A DNA stretch of 64,000 nucleotides from Auanema rhodensis (Eukaryota > Nematoda > Chromadorea > Rhabditida > Rhabditidae). Where the stretch lies: positions 6,572,001 to 6,636,000 of the forward strand of contig OZ059897.1 in the NCBI GenBank assembly GCA_964057225.1. The letters are read 5' to 3'. Under the pieces are notes generated by a model. That model saw nothing but the letters and a program-made list of their open reading frames with translations. It did not search any database and was not told where the DNA came from. Each line of letters begins with the position of its first letter. Position 1 is the stretch's first letter. Position numbers and translations under genes: made by a program. Of the stretch, positions 11,137 to 22,564 are shown in pieces.

Positions 11137-13224
11137 ATGGAGGATTTATGCCGGGAGTATCAGTTGAGTGACGAACAGATAGCAAAACTCAAACAGTTTG
11201 AGGTAGGGATACTTGCATTCATTTAAAAATATTATTTTATTCTACAGGAAGTAACGAATTCGGAAGACCACGAAGTTAATATATGCACATTAGCTTCTTT
11301 AGAATGGGATTTGCAACGAGCTATTGAAAATCATTTAGTTGGTGTAGCGGATCCAGTTATTCCTATGGAACAAGATGACGTATGTTCATTTGTCATCTTA
11401 TTTTTGAATTTATTGTTGCTTTAGGCAGATGATATTCAAATCATAGAATCTAATGTACGTATTTTACCTGCTGCCATCATTCCTCCTCCGTAAGTTTATG
11501 AAAGCTCATTTAAGTTGAAGTTTTAAATTTTTCAGAAGACTACCTACAACTAGAAGCAGAACGCGTGCTCAAGAACGTTTAGGTTTTGAATTTACTTATG
11601 TCCTCTCTATTATATAAGGTTTAGATTTCCATGCTTCATCCTCTTCATTAGCTAACGGTCTCTCTATGGATGATGATGGATTAATTGGTATTTCGGACGA
11701 AGATTTCACTATTGAAAGTGATGATTTGGAAACTACAAGTTGTGTATGTTTATTTGAGTTTAAGCAACACTTCATAATTTACTCATTTCAGCTGAATGGT
11801 GCTCCTTTGATTCCAACCGAAGTAAACTGTGTTACCGATGCTATCAATAATTTTAGTACGGTTTTTAATTCCAGGTAAAATTGACTTGACAAAACGTATT
11901 TTAATTGTTTTTTTCTCAGATATATTGAATCTGCTGCAAATATTATGCCCAGCTTTTTCAATGGTTCTTTATCTGATGCTATTAGAGAAGCATTCGATGC
12001 ACCTAATCGGTAAGATTACATTTTTTGCTTAGTCATGAAATTCCATTTGCAGAGCTATTGAAGAACGTCGACCTTTGGCGCTTTACGTTCATAGTGACAA
12101 ATCTGTGTGTGCGAATATTTTTGCTTCTACGGTATTTTATTTTTGCCCAACAACTTCACATTATTATCTAATTTGTTAGATTCTCTGCAATAATGAAATT
12201 GCTACTCTCTTGAAACACCAGTATATTCTTTGGCCATGGGATATATCTTTTAGGTTAGTTGTTTTTAAACTTCCAATATTTATTGCCATTTTTTCAGCGA
12301 AAATGAGCGTAAGCTTAAGGACTGGTTAAATCTCGTAAGCATGTCCGACTTACGACAACAATTGGACTATATTTGTCGCAATGAAAACAAACTACCCTTA
12401 TTGATCTTAATCACTCGTGAAAAGGGAACTTATAACAATGTTGATATATGCTACGGTATGATTTGCTTTATCAGTTTTGTTTTCTTCCTGCTTCATCTGA
12501 GAATTAAATATAAATATATATATATATATATTTTAGGGTCAGATACTATTAATATGGTGACAAATAAGCTCATGTCTGGTATTCGTGATTTTGACCAAAT
12601 ACGTTTAACGGAATTAAATGAGCACAGAGACAGAGTTGAAAGAGAGCAGATACGTATGGAACAGGCTAAGGAATATGAAGCCTCTTTGGCTGCTGATAAG
12701 GCTAGGATGGAAGCGAAAATGAAAGAAATCAAAGAGCAACAGTTAGAGGAAGAGCGAAAAATAAGAGAAGCCGAAGAAGAGAAGCTTCAGTATGTTTCAG
12801 TACTATCAAACTATACTTTATATATCTGATTTTTCAGTCGTGCTAAGTTAGCCAGCGAATTACCTGAAGAACCAGAAGAAAGCGAGCCTGGCGTTGTTGT
12901 AGTGAAATTCCGTCTTCCTAATGATGAACAAGTACGGATTTTAGTATTCATTAAAAACCTTTTACCGAAATATATTTTTCAGCGTGTTCGCAGATTCTTA
13001 AAGTCGGAGAAGTTAGCTACTTTGCTAACATTCCTGGGAGCTGAAGGTTATGATAACAACCAATACCGCTTTATGAACTCCGACTTTCCAAAGAAAGATG
13101 TAAGTTAATGAGTTAAGTATTTTGTAAACCTCGGGTTATGCAGGTAGCGAAATGGGATGGCTCAAAGACCTTCGACGAATTGAAATGGCCAGTACGCGAA
13201 CAAATTTTCGTAGAAGAAGTTTAA
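11137..13224 (+). CDS. ubxn-3: FAF1/UBXN-3-type UBA-UAS-UBX protein
   Basis: About ten exons run from the ATG at 11137 to the TAA at 13222-13224. In order: an N-terminal UBA-like segment (11137-11360, with SLEWDLQRAIENHL); an acidic linker; a UAS thioredoxin-like domain (about 11900-12600, with ERRPLALYVHSDKSVCANIF and the ILWPWDISF segment); a long charged coiled coil of Glu, Arg and Lys (12600-12790); and a C-terminal UBX domain (12880-13224) with VVVKFRLPNDEQRVRRFLKS and a DFPKKD loop where FPR-type loops contact p97. This is the FAF1/UBXN-3 architecture: an adaptor of the segregase p97/CDC-48. In worms UBXN-3 helps unload the replicative helicase. The UBX loop has FPK rather than FPR, a conservative change. 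The small 5' spacing between an acceptor-like TATCTAG and the ATG suggests trans-splicing. Confidence 0.93.
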
Positions 13225-13480
13225 AGACTACGGGTTTATTATCTTCCTGACAACCTCTTTCATGCAAATCTCAATAGAAACAGGTATATACAACTTCGTA
13301 TCGCTTACGCGGTGAGTACTTGTAGGGGTCATATTCAAGATTATCTTAACCCGTTTTGGTTAACCCGTTTTGTTTTTGAACTGTCGAATAATTTTTTTTT
13401 GCATAATATCATTCATATAATTATCATTGTTTTAACTTAAATCAGTAGGGTTCTACTTTGAAGTTGCTCGTATATATATA

Positions 13481-14069
13481 TTAGGTGTGCGCAAAAGTTT
13501 CTGGCCACCCACATTTAAATTTGAATAAATATTTTAAAATTGAAAATTAGCATGAACTAAATTCAAAATTATATTTAAAAAATTGTTTGAAATTTGAATT
13601 ATAAAAAAAAATTTTTTTTCACTTTTATTTTCGTTTTTGCTCTTGTTTTCTGAAATGGCTTTCGACAAGCAACACGAGCGTAATTGTCTGAAGCTGTATT
13701 TCAATCAAGGTTCAAATGGCTTAAAAGCTTATAATCTTCTCAAATTCATTTATGGTGAAGATATACCTTCTTATAGTACCTGTAAATCATGGTACGTTAG
13801 ATTTAAATCTAACAACTTGGATCTGGGAAACCTTTCAAGATCAGGAAGGCCGCTAAAGTTGCCTAAGGAGGAATAATTGAGTCACGGTGAGACGTTGAAT
13901 AGTAAGCTTTATGCCGAACAAATTCAACGGCTTCAGGAGGCAGTTTTGTTGAAACGCTAACGAAAACCCAAAAAAATTTATCTCCTTCATGACAACGCGC
14001 GGCCACATGTGGCTCAAGACGTGTGTCCAGTTGCGGACGAAAATGGATGCCAGGAACTTTTGCGCACAC

Positions 14070-14073
<4 letters not shown>
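13481..14073 (+). mobile_element. Internally deleted mariner-type transposon
   Basis: A 593-bp element is bounded by inverted terminal repeats of about 25 bp: TTAGGTGTGCGCAAAAGTTT at 13481 and its complement at 14049-14073, one mismatch. Both ends abut TA repeats, as expected for TA target duplication. Inside, an ORF from 13654 begins MAFDKQHERNCLKLYFNQG and gives the N-terminal helix-turn-helix part of a mariner transposase up to SGRPLKLPKEE, then stops. A second open piece (about 13890-14060) includes YLLHDNARPHVAQD, the block around the last catalytic Asp of mariner transposases. The central catalytic region is missing, so the element cannot make active transposase and would depend on a full copy elsewhere. 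Confidence 0.92.
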
Positions 14074-14112
<39 letters not shown>

Positions 14113-14120
14113 TATCAATG
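14074..14120. repeat. (TA)n tract flanking the mariner element
   Basis: TA dinucleotide run directly outside the right terminal repeat; a shorter run lies outside the left one at 13471-13480, showing insertion into a TA microsatellite. Confidence 0.85.
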
Positions 14121-14311
14121 TATATACATATACTTATTTGCACATATGTATGTACTATATTTATTTTTTTATGTAAAGTTTTGTGTGTTTGTATAGGTTT
14201 CCATTTTTCTCTTCACCCTAGCTGTAATGACCTCTTGTTTTTGTGCATGTATAAATGAGTAAACTTTTTCTGGCTTTATGAACTGAATTTATTTTATACA
14301 TGATCCAAGAT

Positions 14312-14824
14312 CTACTTGCTAGGAGTTTTCATTTTGTAAGACAATTTTATATATTTTTGAGTTCCAGCCTTACTAATCACGTAGAGGTATTCATCCTTGA
14401 TTTGGTATGTCCGATCTCCCATTGAAGCTTTACCGGCCTCAATTTTTCAAAATAGTTATGATACCAAGTTATAACTTACTTCGAAACGTACGGGAGGTGA
14501 AGATGGTCCCATGTACCAAATGCTGCATTGCGGGCCTACTGAACTGCTGGCGTCTAGAACAATAGCTTGTAATGTAAAAATTAAAAGCAGATGATTACCG
14601 GTACGGAAGTCATAAACTCCTCCTGATCCGTTAACAATGACTCTGCCAAAGCAACGAGCACCATCACAGCATTCGACTTGGTATCCTTGTTTCTCATCAT
14701 TGATAATCTTCAAAATTGAATGATATATTTATGAAAACATTTGAAATACCTTTATGTGATCAGCATATACATGAGTGAAGCACAAAACTACAAGAAGTAG
14801 CTGTAAAATTGAACCAAACCACAT
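14312..14824 (-). CDS. Small secreted Cys-containing protein, family unknown
   Basis: Four exons on the minus strand (14824-14750, 14707-14599, 14565-14480, 14437-14312) join with agreeing phases into 131 residues ending in TAG. Residues 1-21 (MWFGSILQLLLVVLCFTHVYA) form a clear signal peptide. The mature part has four Cys, three of them in the segment VECCDGARCFGRV, a Gly/Ser turn region, and the motif PQCSIWYMGPSSPP. The C-terminus is basic and rich in Tyr, Lys and Ile. The layout suggests a compact disulphide-bonded, beta-rich extracellular domain. I do not recognise the family; nematode-restricted secreted families are the likeliest home. It lies tail-to-tail with FAF1 across the mariner element, 640 bp downstream of ing-3, which is too far to count as the same operon with confidence. 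Confidence 0.82.
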
Positions 14825-15462
14825 CTAAAAACCTTATTGAACAAGTTAAAAGATACAATAGAAGTTAGTAAGCTGAGCTAGTAGGCGGACGTCAAAGCTC
14901 ATTGTTTAAGACTTTTTATTGATGAAAACAAGATTCCAAGTGTAATATCTTGAAGGATGTAATGATCAATTTTCATTGATCTGAATTATAATCTACTAAC
15001 TTTCTTCTGGTATAAACATATTTTGTTATTTTAATGCATATTGAGCGGTTGTACGTCGAAGAACTTTATTTTATCAAGCTGTATACAATACAGGTTAGTT
15101 TCAATTTCGCAGAAATAATTATAAAGCATACATACAACAAAACCATATTAGTCCCTGATCTTAAACTTTTAAAAGAACTTGAATAATGTTAAAGTTATAT
15201 TTATTATTAGTGATTGAGTATTGAATGATACAAGTTAAAAGCCAAGTAGATGAGACATGAAACGACCAGCGAACTCATAAATAGCCCACGATACAAAATG
15301 AGATGCAAATGAGATACAAAGGTACTAAAAACTTAAAACAGTTAACACGAATCTACACATTAACCGTATAAATAAAAAATCTTGAAATAATGTACAATAT
15401 GAACAAACAAACAATAAAAAACTTTGAATATTAAGTAAAACGAACATTTCCTAGGTAAATAG
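14825..15462. other. Spacer between ing-3 and the secreted-protein gene
   Basis: AT-rich, no gene seen; holds the ing-3 3' untranslated region on the minus strand. Confidence 0.5.
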
Positions 15463-17247
15463 TTAGAATAAAGCTGTTTCAGTGGGATCCGAAGTAACAA
15501 GTTGGGGTACTTCCATTGTGGAAGAACAATTCGGACAATACCACTTCCCCTTGGGTACTGTTTGAATGCCAACACATCCATAGTGGAACCATTGGATACG
15601 ACACTAAAGTTTATATATCTTAACAACACACACACAACACTCTCACCTGCTTGTTGTCACATGCAACCATTTCACCATAGCTAGGCTCTCCACAGAAACA
15701 CCAAGATTTCTGGGCATCATCAGAATCTCCATTTTCTGATAACGAAGTCGTGTGAATCTCATGGACATGATATCAAACCTTCAAGATCACCGTCCAGCTC
15801 TACTGGATGAGTGGTAGAATGATGTCGGCGCTGCCTTTGCACTGCCTCCGTGAACATTTCTTGAACTCGCGAAGTCAACCTGGAGTAAAGCAATTTACAT
15901 AAGCTGTTAATTTGAACTCACTTTCTGGGTCTCCCGTGTCTGCTTTCTGGTCCGACAAATGCTGATAGCGATGGGGTAGCAAGATGAGTGAACGCATTCT
16001 GAAATAGAAGATAAATAGAAAAAGGGAGTTCAGAATCAATTACTCCAAGGAATGAGCTATTTGGTGAATGATCTTCTGCTGCAACAGAACCAGACCAGCC
16101 TAGAATTTTTATTTGCTTTTGCAAGATATAACGTTAAAAGTACTACTTTTTTCTGAAACAGCAGGAGATACACTTAATCCATTCAATGAAGAAGACACAG
16201 AGAGTGAAGTTTTTAGAGAATGGCTTATAGAAGGGCGTTTCTGAAGCAGAACTATTATTAAGGTAAATTTAAAATTAGACATACGCGAGGTACAGGATCT
16301 TCTCTATCCAATTTTCTAACTTTAGTTTGCCCATTATTCTGGTTATTAGCAAGAGCTAAAGGTAGCAATAACTAAAAGAAAAAATAACTTTAAAAAAATA
16401 AAAATTTTAAAAATTTACATCTTCGTCATTTAAGCCCAGGTCTGATTGAACAACAGACGAAAGTAAGAAATCTTCAGTAGATCCTATCCTAAAATAGTAA
16501 TTGGACATTATAAGAATATCAAATTTAGAAACGTACTTTCGTGGAGGTTTGGCTATTTCACTGTTGAATATTTGAGAAGTACCATTAACATGACCATTGG
16601 TATGCTTTCGCTTCCGTTCCTTTCTCATCGATATAACAGATTGAACATAAGTTGAGAATCCTAAAAATCGTAATAAGAAAAATAAATACTTATATTAACC
16701 AACGAGTTTCAATTGTTTCAGTAACTCCGGGATTATCAGCCTCCAATTCATATTTGAAATGCGTTTTTTCTTTTTCTAGATGCTGAACATATCTAAAACA
16801 AACACAAACTTCAAAACAAAAAAAAATTTTAAATGCTCACTTTTCAACTAATTCCTGCATTCTTTCAGCAATCGCTACTTTATCTTCAGCAAGTGTGCGA
16901 AGTCTTTGGTATTCCTAAATATATTCTTGTTGAAGTCTTTTAAAATAAATAACTTACAACTTTAAGTTGCTGATATCGCTCCTGCTTTTCTGTTTCAGTC
17001 ATTTTCTCAGCTTCGTTAAAATAATCAAGAATAGCTTTATTATTTCGTTCCAGGCCAGCTGAAAAAAAATGTAGAAAATAACAATAAGTATCATTCCAAC
17101 CTTGAACTTCTTCATCAAGATGTCTTAATTCTGCACATCTATCTTTCAGCTCACTGGGTAGCTCATCCAGCACTATACAAGCAGAATTAACAAAAAATTT
17201 GAAAAATTATTCCACTTACTCTCCAAAAAATCATCTAGGAATAGCAT
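15463..17247 (-). CDS. ing-3: ING3 orthologue, PHD-finger chromatin reader
   Basis: About twelve exons on the minus strand from ATG at 17247 to TAA at 15463. The N-terminus [20 protein letters not shown] and the later [14 protein letters not shown] match human ING3 closely (ING N-terminal domain). A basic, Ser-rich linker follows, with [10 protein letters not shown] and, near 15900, HGRPRK. The last two exons give the PHD finger: [17 protein letters not shown], then WFHYGCVG and KGKWYCPNC, with all eight zinc ligands and the SYGEM, CDN and Trp residues used to read H3K4me3. ING3 is a subunit of NuA4/TIP60 acetyltransferase complexes. The start is preceded by a TTATAG acceptor about 14 bases upstream, and the NDUFB8 stop is 180 bases upstream, so it is likely the downstream gene of an operon. 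Confidence 0.93.
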
Positions 17248-17426
17248 GTTTGGTTCAAAACCTATAACAGAAAATAATTGCAATTTAAAAAATGTCACAA
17301 TGAATGTAGAGGTATAAAATAAGCATTTAACTGATAAAAACGTTAATGAGAAATTGCATAAAAATTTATCCGTAAAGAAATACGATTACATCCTATCTAC
17401 TGAACAATAGAATTTTCCAATCTACT

Positions 17427-18317
17427 TTAGTCCTCCTCAAGATCGAATGAATAGTTCACGACGGGGAATTTTCGAGCATCATCAAATGGATAAGCTCGAT
17501 AGAAGTCATATGGATATTGTTTAGGCATCTACAATCAAGTTGTGGAAAAAAATGTAAATATTAATGACATACCACAGGGTTTCTCCATCGGAGAGCATTT
17601 GGATGGTCATTACAGAAATACCAAGCCAATAACGCCATTGGAACAAGAACACGAAGACACAGAACAATTGAACCCCAACTTAATTATGAAAAATAGTTAA
17701 ATATATTAAGAAAAGCTTTACGTGGTATAATCTTCAGCTTCTAATCCAGTGAAAGTCAAGCGATCTCCCCTGTAGCGCATCATATCAATTCCAACCTAAT
17801 TTCAGAAAATAGAAAAGATTCAAACTGAAATAATAATAATACCAATTCTCCCCAATTTCTTCTGTTTTGAGAATCAGTCCAGTTCTCATAAGGATCTTTG
17901 TGATCATATGTTACTACTCCAAGGTCTGGATAATCTCCAGCATATCTAACAACATCTTCTTGATTCATGGGTTTGTAATCTTCAGGACGAAGACCATACC
18001 TTGAAAAACATGAACAAATAAAACTTTTTCTTAATATGCGAAACGTACTTCATGGCAGCGGCTTTGCGCTCTTCATCAGTAGTTGGGTATGCTGATGGCT
18101 TGTGGTCTCTTGGATACCATCCGTCAAAAGACAAAGGTCCTCGTTCTAAAAATAATAGCGGTAACATGTAATCATTTAACTGTGATCAGAATAATATTAA
18201 ACCACAATGAATAGATAATTCATATAATGTTAAATAAGACTAAAAAAACTTACGGGACAATACCCGAGAAGAGTGCACATAACGACGCGCAACTGCTCTC
18301 AAGTTTGAGGATAGCAT
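17427..18317 (-). CDS. NDUFB8: NDUFB8, complex I accessory subunit
   Basis: Six exons on the minus strand from ATG at 18317 to TAA at 17427 give about 175 residues (human NDUFB8 has 186). The N-terminus MLSSNLRAVARRYVHSSRVL is basic and lacks acids, as in a mitochondrial targeting peptide. It is followed by GPLSFDGWYPRDHKPSAYP, then PEDYKPMNQEDV and GDYPDLGVVTYDHKDPYENW, hallmark segments of this subunit. One membrane segment (LRVLVPMALLAWYF) and a C-terminal tail in the intermembrane space follow. It is an accessory subunit of NADH:ubiquinone oxidoreductase in the inner mitochondrial membrane. It is the probable first gene of an operon with ing-3; from memory the C. elegans genes have the same order. 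Confidence 0.93.
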
Positions 18318-18404
18318 TTTCCTTCCTATTATAGAATTTAATTAATATATAGCATTAAAAATAAAAATAAAAACGATCAATTTTCCTCAAAATCTTCAAA
18401 AATT

Positions 18405-18440
18405 TTGACGCTCACGTCAATGCAGATTGACGTCAGCAAG
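18405..18440. promoter_or_regulatory. CRE-like palindrome upstream of NDUFB8
   Basis: A perfect TGACGTCA (18428-18435), the CREB/ATF site, lies about 111 bp upstream of the NDUFB8 start. It is part of a small inverted repeat with ACGTCAAT and ATTGACGT arms around a 4-base loop. Function is inferred. Confidence 0.4.
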
Positions 18441-18727
18441 TGGTGCACGCTATCTTGTAAACATCGTGCATGAATTAATATCCGCAAAAAATAATTATAT
18501 GCAAACTTTTGCACTTTTTGAGGAATTGTTGGTAAATTTAGAAAAAACAGCAATATTTTTATTATTTTTATTTGTTCAATTGTTATACAAAACTCTCTGA
18601 AACGTTTTGTTTTTGAAATGCCTTCAACATATCTCAAAGTTGATATTCGTTCATAATCATTTCCTAGAAATGCTAATGTTGGAAATGGTTTGCTCTCATT
18701 TTTGATGCATAAAAATGCAAATCTTGA

Positions 18728-20700
18728 CTATGATTTATTTTTTCAAGGAAAATAATTGGTGCAAAACCTTATTAGCATACGCTGTGCTTGGAACGTATAT
18801 CAAAAAAATTGTATTTTATGTGTTGTTATCGTTCTAACCGGTTGTTTCTTTAATCTACGTTATTCTTCATGGGCGCTTGAGTTCTATTTTTATCACATTT
18901 CATAAATAATTCTCAATTAACAATAGTTTTTTCCAAGGTTATCCCAACTTCTTATATACCAATTACATATCAAATCCTTTTTTTTAGCTGCCATCCATAA
19001 CAAGCCATTCGACATTTCGCCAATCTCTCTGAATGTTTTTAGTTCGCAAGCCCAATGTAACATGATGGGTTCATCATCATTGGAATTCTAGCACATTGTA
19101 TTTGACACATTAAGAAGGCATCAGCTTTATAATTTGAGAGAGAAAGAATGTGAATTATTTCGTATTCTCCTGTTCATAGATCAGTCTTTTTCTTAGATAC
19201 TATGGGTTCATACTAAAATCAGGTTATTGAAAGAGAACACAAGAAAGAATTAAAGAAAAGAGGAATGGATTTATAAAACGGCGAATGAGGAAGTACGCCA
19301 TAAAAGTGGTCGACGCTCTTATATTTTAACGGTATTCGAATGAAAGATAAAGTTTTAGTTCTTATTAGAACAGTGTCAAAATGCTGGTTCGCAAACGATG
19401 ATTTGAACAATATGTACTCTTGTCAATCAGGTTTACTTTCAATATAACTGACCATTTGATTCAATGACTGTTACGTTGATAACATAATAATTGTTTTATT
19501 GTAACAAACGAAATGGTTCGTGTGCAGACTGGAAGTGACAAACATATTTATGAAACAACTTGATTAGTAAAGTGTATCGAAACAGGAGCAAATTGGTTTA
19601 CCGGAATCATCCTGCCTCACTTGGACAACATCTAAAAATTACAAAAAATTAAGAAAAAAATATCGTTCACTAAATATTATTGATTTATTAGAAATTAATA
19701 ATAAGAAAAAATTAAATGGAAGCGTTAGAATCACTATGAAACACGGCTGACAATGAAAAATTTGTTCGAATATGAATATGATGTTTCGCATGTCGATCAC
19801 AATACAAAAAATGTCTTTAAGATCAGAAATCTCTTCAAGATGTACTAAACACGGTATATAAACATGTTAGATGTCATTGGTATTTGGTTTTTCTTAGGAA
19901 ACATGACGAATGATAACTAAGAAATATGTTTTCAGGTCGTATGATAAGTGGACAGTTATACCATCACCTTGTTGAAGTTAGGAATGATGATGATGTTGGT
20001 GATGAAGATAGTGATGTTGATGTTGATAATGTTGATGGCCGATATAGCTTAGTACTTCTTTTCTTATGTCTTATTGTAAACAGAGAAAAAAATCATAAAA
20101 CACATATGATTGTTGTCTAAAATCACATGAGGACGGATAAAAAGACATCTGACAGTTTTGATAATGAAATGAATCGTCATACGAATCATATGAAATATCT
20201 GCTGACCAATCATCACGAAGACGTTGTCCCACATGATAATTGTAAACTTACATATTTATCTAAAAACAATACTTTTATCCCAATTAAGATGTTAACATAA
20301 CTGCTTTTGAAGCTTTCTAGATGGGCGTCTCTTTTTCGAAATCCGTATAAGGCATTCCTTTGACGTAAGTTTCTTCAGTCACCGCGCCCATATTACAGCT
20401 ACTATAATTGGATTTTGTTGATTAAAGATCAACTACTGGGCGAATATATTGTATTTCGTGAAGATGACTATCCATTCATGAACATCCCCAGATGTTTAAT
20501 TGAAAATTTAAAAATTTGTCCTGGAATTGAAAAAAAATGAAGACTTCTTGTGTGATAATTACATGAATGAAAAATGGATCATCAAACATTTCAAGCCAAA
20601 GTTGACCATCGTACGACAGTATTTGACGAGGTTCATCATTCCGACTGTTCGGCCTCGGGGAATTCCATTCCGAAAAGATTACGGCATTTCGTTCAATTAA
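18728..20700 (+). pseudogene. Decayed multi-exon gene, possibly type II membrane protein
   Basis: Plus-strand pieces look like protein yet are broken by stops and frame shifts. 18728-18920: MIYFFKENNWCKTLLAYAVL followed, after a frame change, by a hydrophobic span. 18995-19180, after a TTTTTAG acceptor: begins AIHNKPFDISPISLNVF, with a TAG, then HQLYNLREKECELFRILLFI. 19740-19850: MKNLFEYEYDVSHVDHN. 19926-20540: one frame crossed by three stops, including an Asp-rich part and IKDQLLGEYIVFREDDYPF. 20539-20700: EDFLCDNYMNEKWIIKHFKP, one base out of frame, the break lying in a run of eight A (20530-20537). The early hydrophobic segment suggests a single-pass membrane protein. The family is unknown. 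An alternative for the 3' part is a small live gene starting at 20321 (MGVSFSKS, with a 34-nt intron) and the same A-run frameshift. Confidence 0.45.
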
Positions 20701-20829
20701 CTTCTTCAGATTTCAAATGTTTGAATCATCTTATCGTTTCTTTCCATTTTAAAAATAGTTACAAAAGCTTTTTTCTTTGTTTTTTCAAAACTTTACCGCG
20801 TTTCTTCGTACTTCATTTCCATACTTACC

Positions 20830-20925
20830 CAACTGGCTCCGCCCTCTGGGTGAAAGTCCCGTTTGTGACGAAGTTGCCTTCAAAACAGCCGTGACTAAAC
20901 ATGACCAAGACTATATATAGCCGGG
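20830..20925 (+). promoter_or_regulatory. Promoter patch: GC box and TATA box
   Basis: GGCTCCGCCC at about 20837 is followed by CTATATATAGCC at about 20912, a canonical TATA box. The first coding ATG downstream, of the EF-hand gene, is at 21491, so this would need a long leader or outron. Position and motif are seen; promoter use is inferred. Confidence 0.4.
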
Positions 20926-21490
20926 GGAAACCTATCATTTCCATCAAGCATTTCTACTCCTATTGTAGTTTCTTCCCTCCGATTCCCTTCATCTTTCATC
21001 TTCGTACTTAGTACTTTTTAACTTTTACAGTATTTTGAATACAGCGAGTTAACCACTTCTATAAGTAGGAGCATGTTTCTCATAATTTCCCTAACTTATT
21101 GAAGTAGTTCTTAACCTTTCTCAAATGCTCAATTCGAAGAAAATAATTTTCAGTACAAAATTCCTTTATAAAAGTTTCGTATCAAGACTCTCTCTAGCAC
21201 CAACCAAACTTTTAATTCGAGTAATTGACTTAACAATTCATCTAAATTCTGTTATTTATCTACCTAATTATGATCGTACCAGGTGACGAAACACTGTTAA
21301 TTCCCCTTTTAGCTCCCTAATTACCGGTTTTCCAACTGTTCCTAAAGATTCTAACAGACATATTTTAGATTCTTGCAATAGTTCAGTAATTAGCTATTGT
21401 TCTCGATTCCACTTTCTCTTTTATACCTACGTGTATCCTCAGAAGTTTTACCAAGATTCTTTACTTTACAGTTTTCACATTCAAATCAAA

Positions 21491-22564
21491 ATGTCTGCTC
21501 GTTGCGCTGTTCTCATCTTAGCTGTAAGCCTTGGTTGTATGGCTGTCCCAGTAGTTCCTGGACTCGAGGATCTCCATTTGCCAACATTTGCTAAGGAAGA
21601 AACACACTGTAAGTCATAAACTTCGTTCTCTCTCAAACAAAAAAAAACGTTTTGAACAACCATGCTATGTGTCAAAGAATTTTTTGTGTCATTGTCATTA
21701 GTAAGCCGATAGACGATGATCAATCATATGATTTTTATCTTTTTTTCATTCATGTGATAATGATTATTATCATTTCAGCTGAAAAATTCACTCGTTCTGA
21801 CACAAACAAAGATAAGAAACTTACTTTTGACGAGTTTTTACATATGGAATTAGCCTACGTAGAAGCTAAGAAGGAAGAGTTTGATGGACTTGATCAAGAC
21901 CGTGAGTAACCATAAAGCATGATTCTAGTAATGAGCTCCTTCTTACAGATAACGGATATATCAGTCAAGAAGAATATGAGAAGCATTATCATGCTGTTAA
22001 CAGCAAGAGTGCTGCTCTCAGAGCCGAATACTTCAGCAAAGTCTTCGAAGTAAGATTTTCTTTTTGAAAATTCAAATCATACAAATTATTATTTAAGGAG
22101 TTCGATGAAGATTTCGACATGTCTTTAAGCCAAGATGAAGTTGAAAGAATCCTCGCTGAGAGGTAACACAATAGCCTCATATGTATTTTATCATATTTGA
22201 TATTCAGATTCCTCGTCAAGCCAAAGGAGAACTTCCCAAAGATCTTCTACAGCTTCGACTCCGACCACAGTGGAGGACTCGACTTATCTGGTAAGTTACT
22301 TTTCATCACACTTCAAACACTCGAGCATACTCCCAAGAACTGTTGAACTTCGAATTCATTTCAGAGTACATGAAGTTTGATTCCAACTTCCCATTCGACC
22401 AGACCACCGCTATCAAGGACACCGATTCCAAACAAGAGAAGCTTCCAGGAGACAAACCAAAAGCTCAAAATGATAATCCAATCGTTGAATCATCAGCTGA
22501 CGAAGCTGCCATCAAGGCTGTCCTAGCTCAATCAGGAGTGAGAAGAGCTGCTGCTGTAGCCTAA
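21491..22564 (+). CDS. Secreted four-EF-hand calcium-binding protein
   Basis: Six exons (21491-21608, 21779-21901, 21949-22049, 22098-22162, 22208-22290, 22365-22564) encode 229 residues. Residues 1-20 (MSARCAVLILAVSLGCMAVP) are a signal peptide. Four 12-residue EF loops follow, each starting with Asp and ending with Glu: DTNKDKKLTFDE, DQDHNGYISQEE, DEDFDMSLSQDE and DSDHSGGLDLSE. The first three coordinate normally; the third loop has Phe at position 4. The tail is Ala/Lys/Asp-rich and low in structure, ending RRAAAVA. There is no HDEL-type retention signal, so it is probably exported rather than kept in the ER like calumenin or reticulocalbin. AATAAA signals occur near 22775-22790. No close named orthologue is recognised. 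Confidence 0.9.

Noticed and set aside
19926-20120. Asp-rich frame as an independent gene
   Set aside because: The Asp run comes from a GATGTTGAT-type simple repeat; I treat it as part of the decayed block instead.
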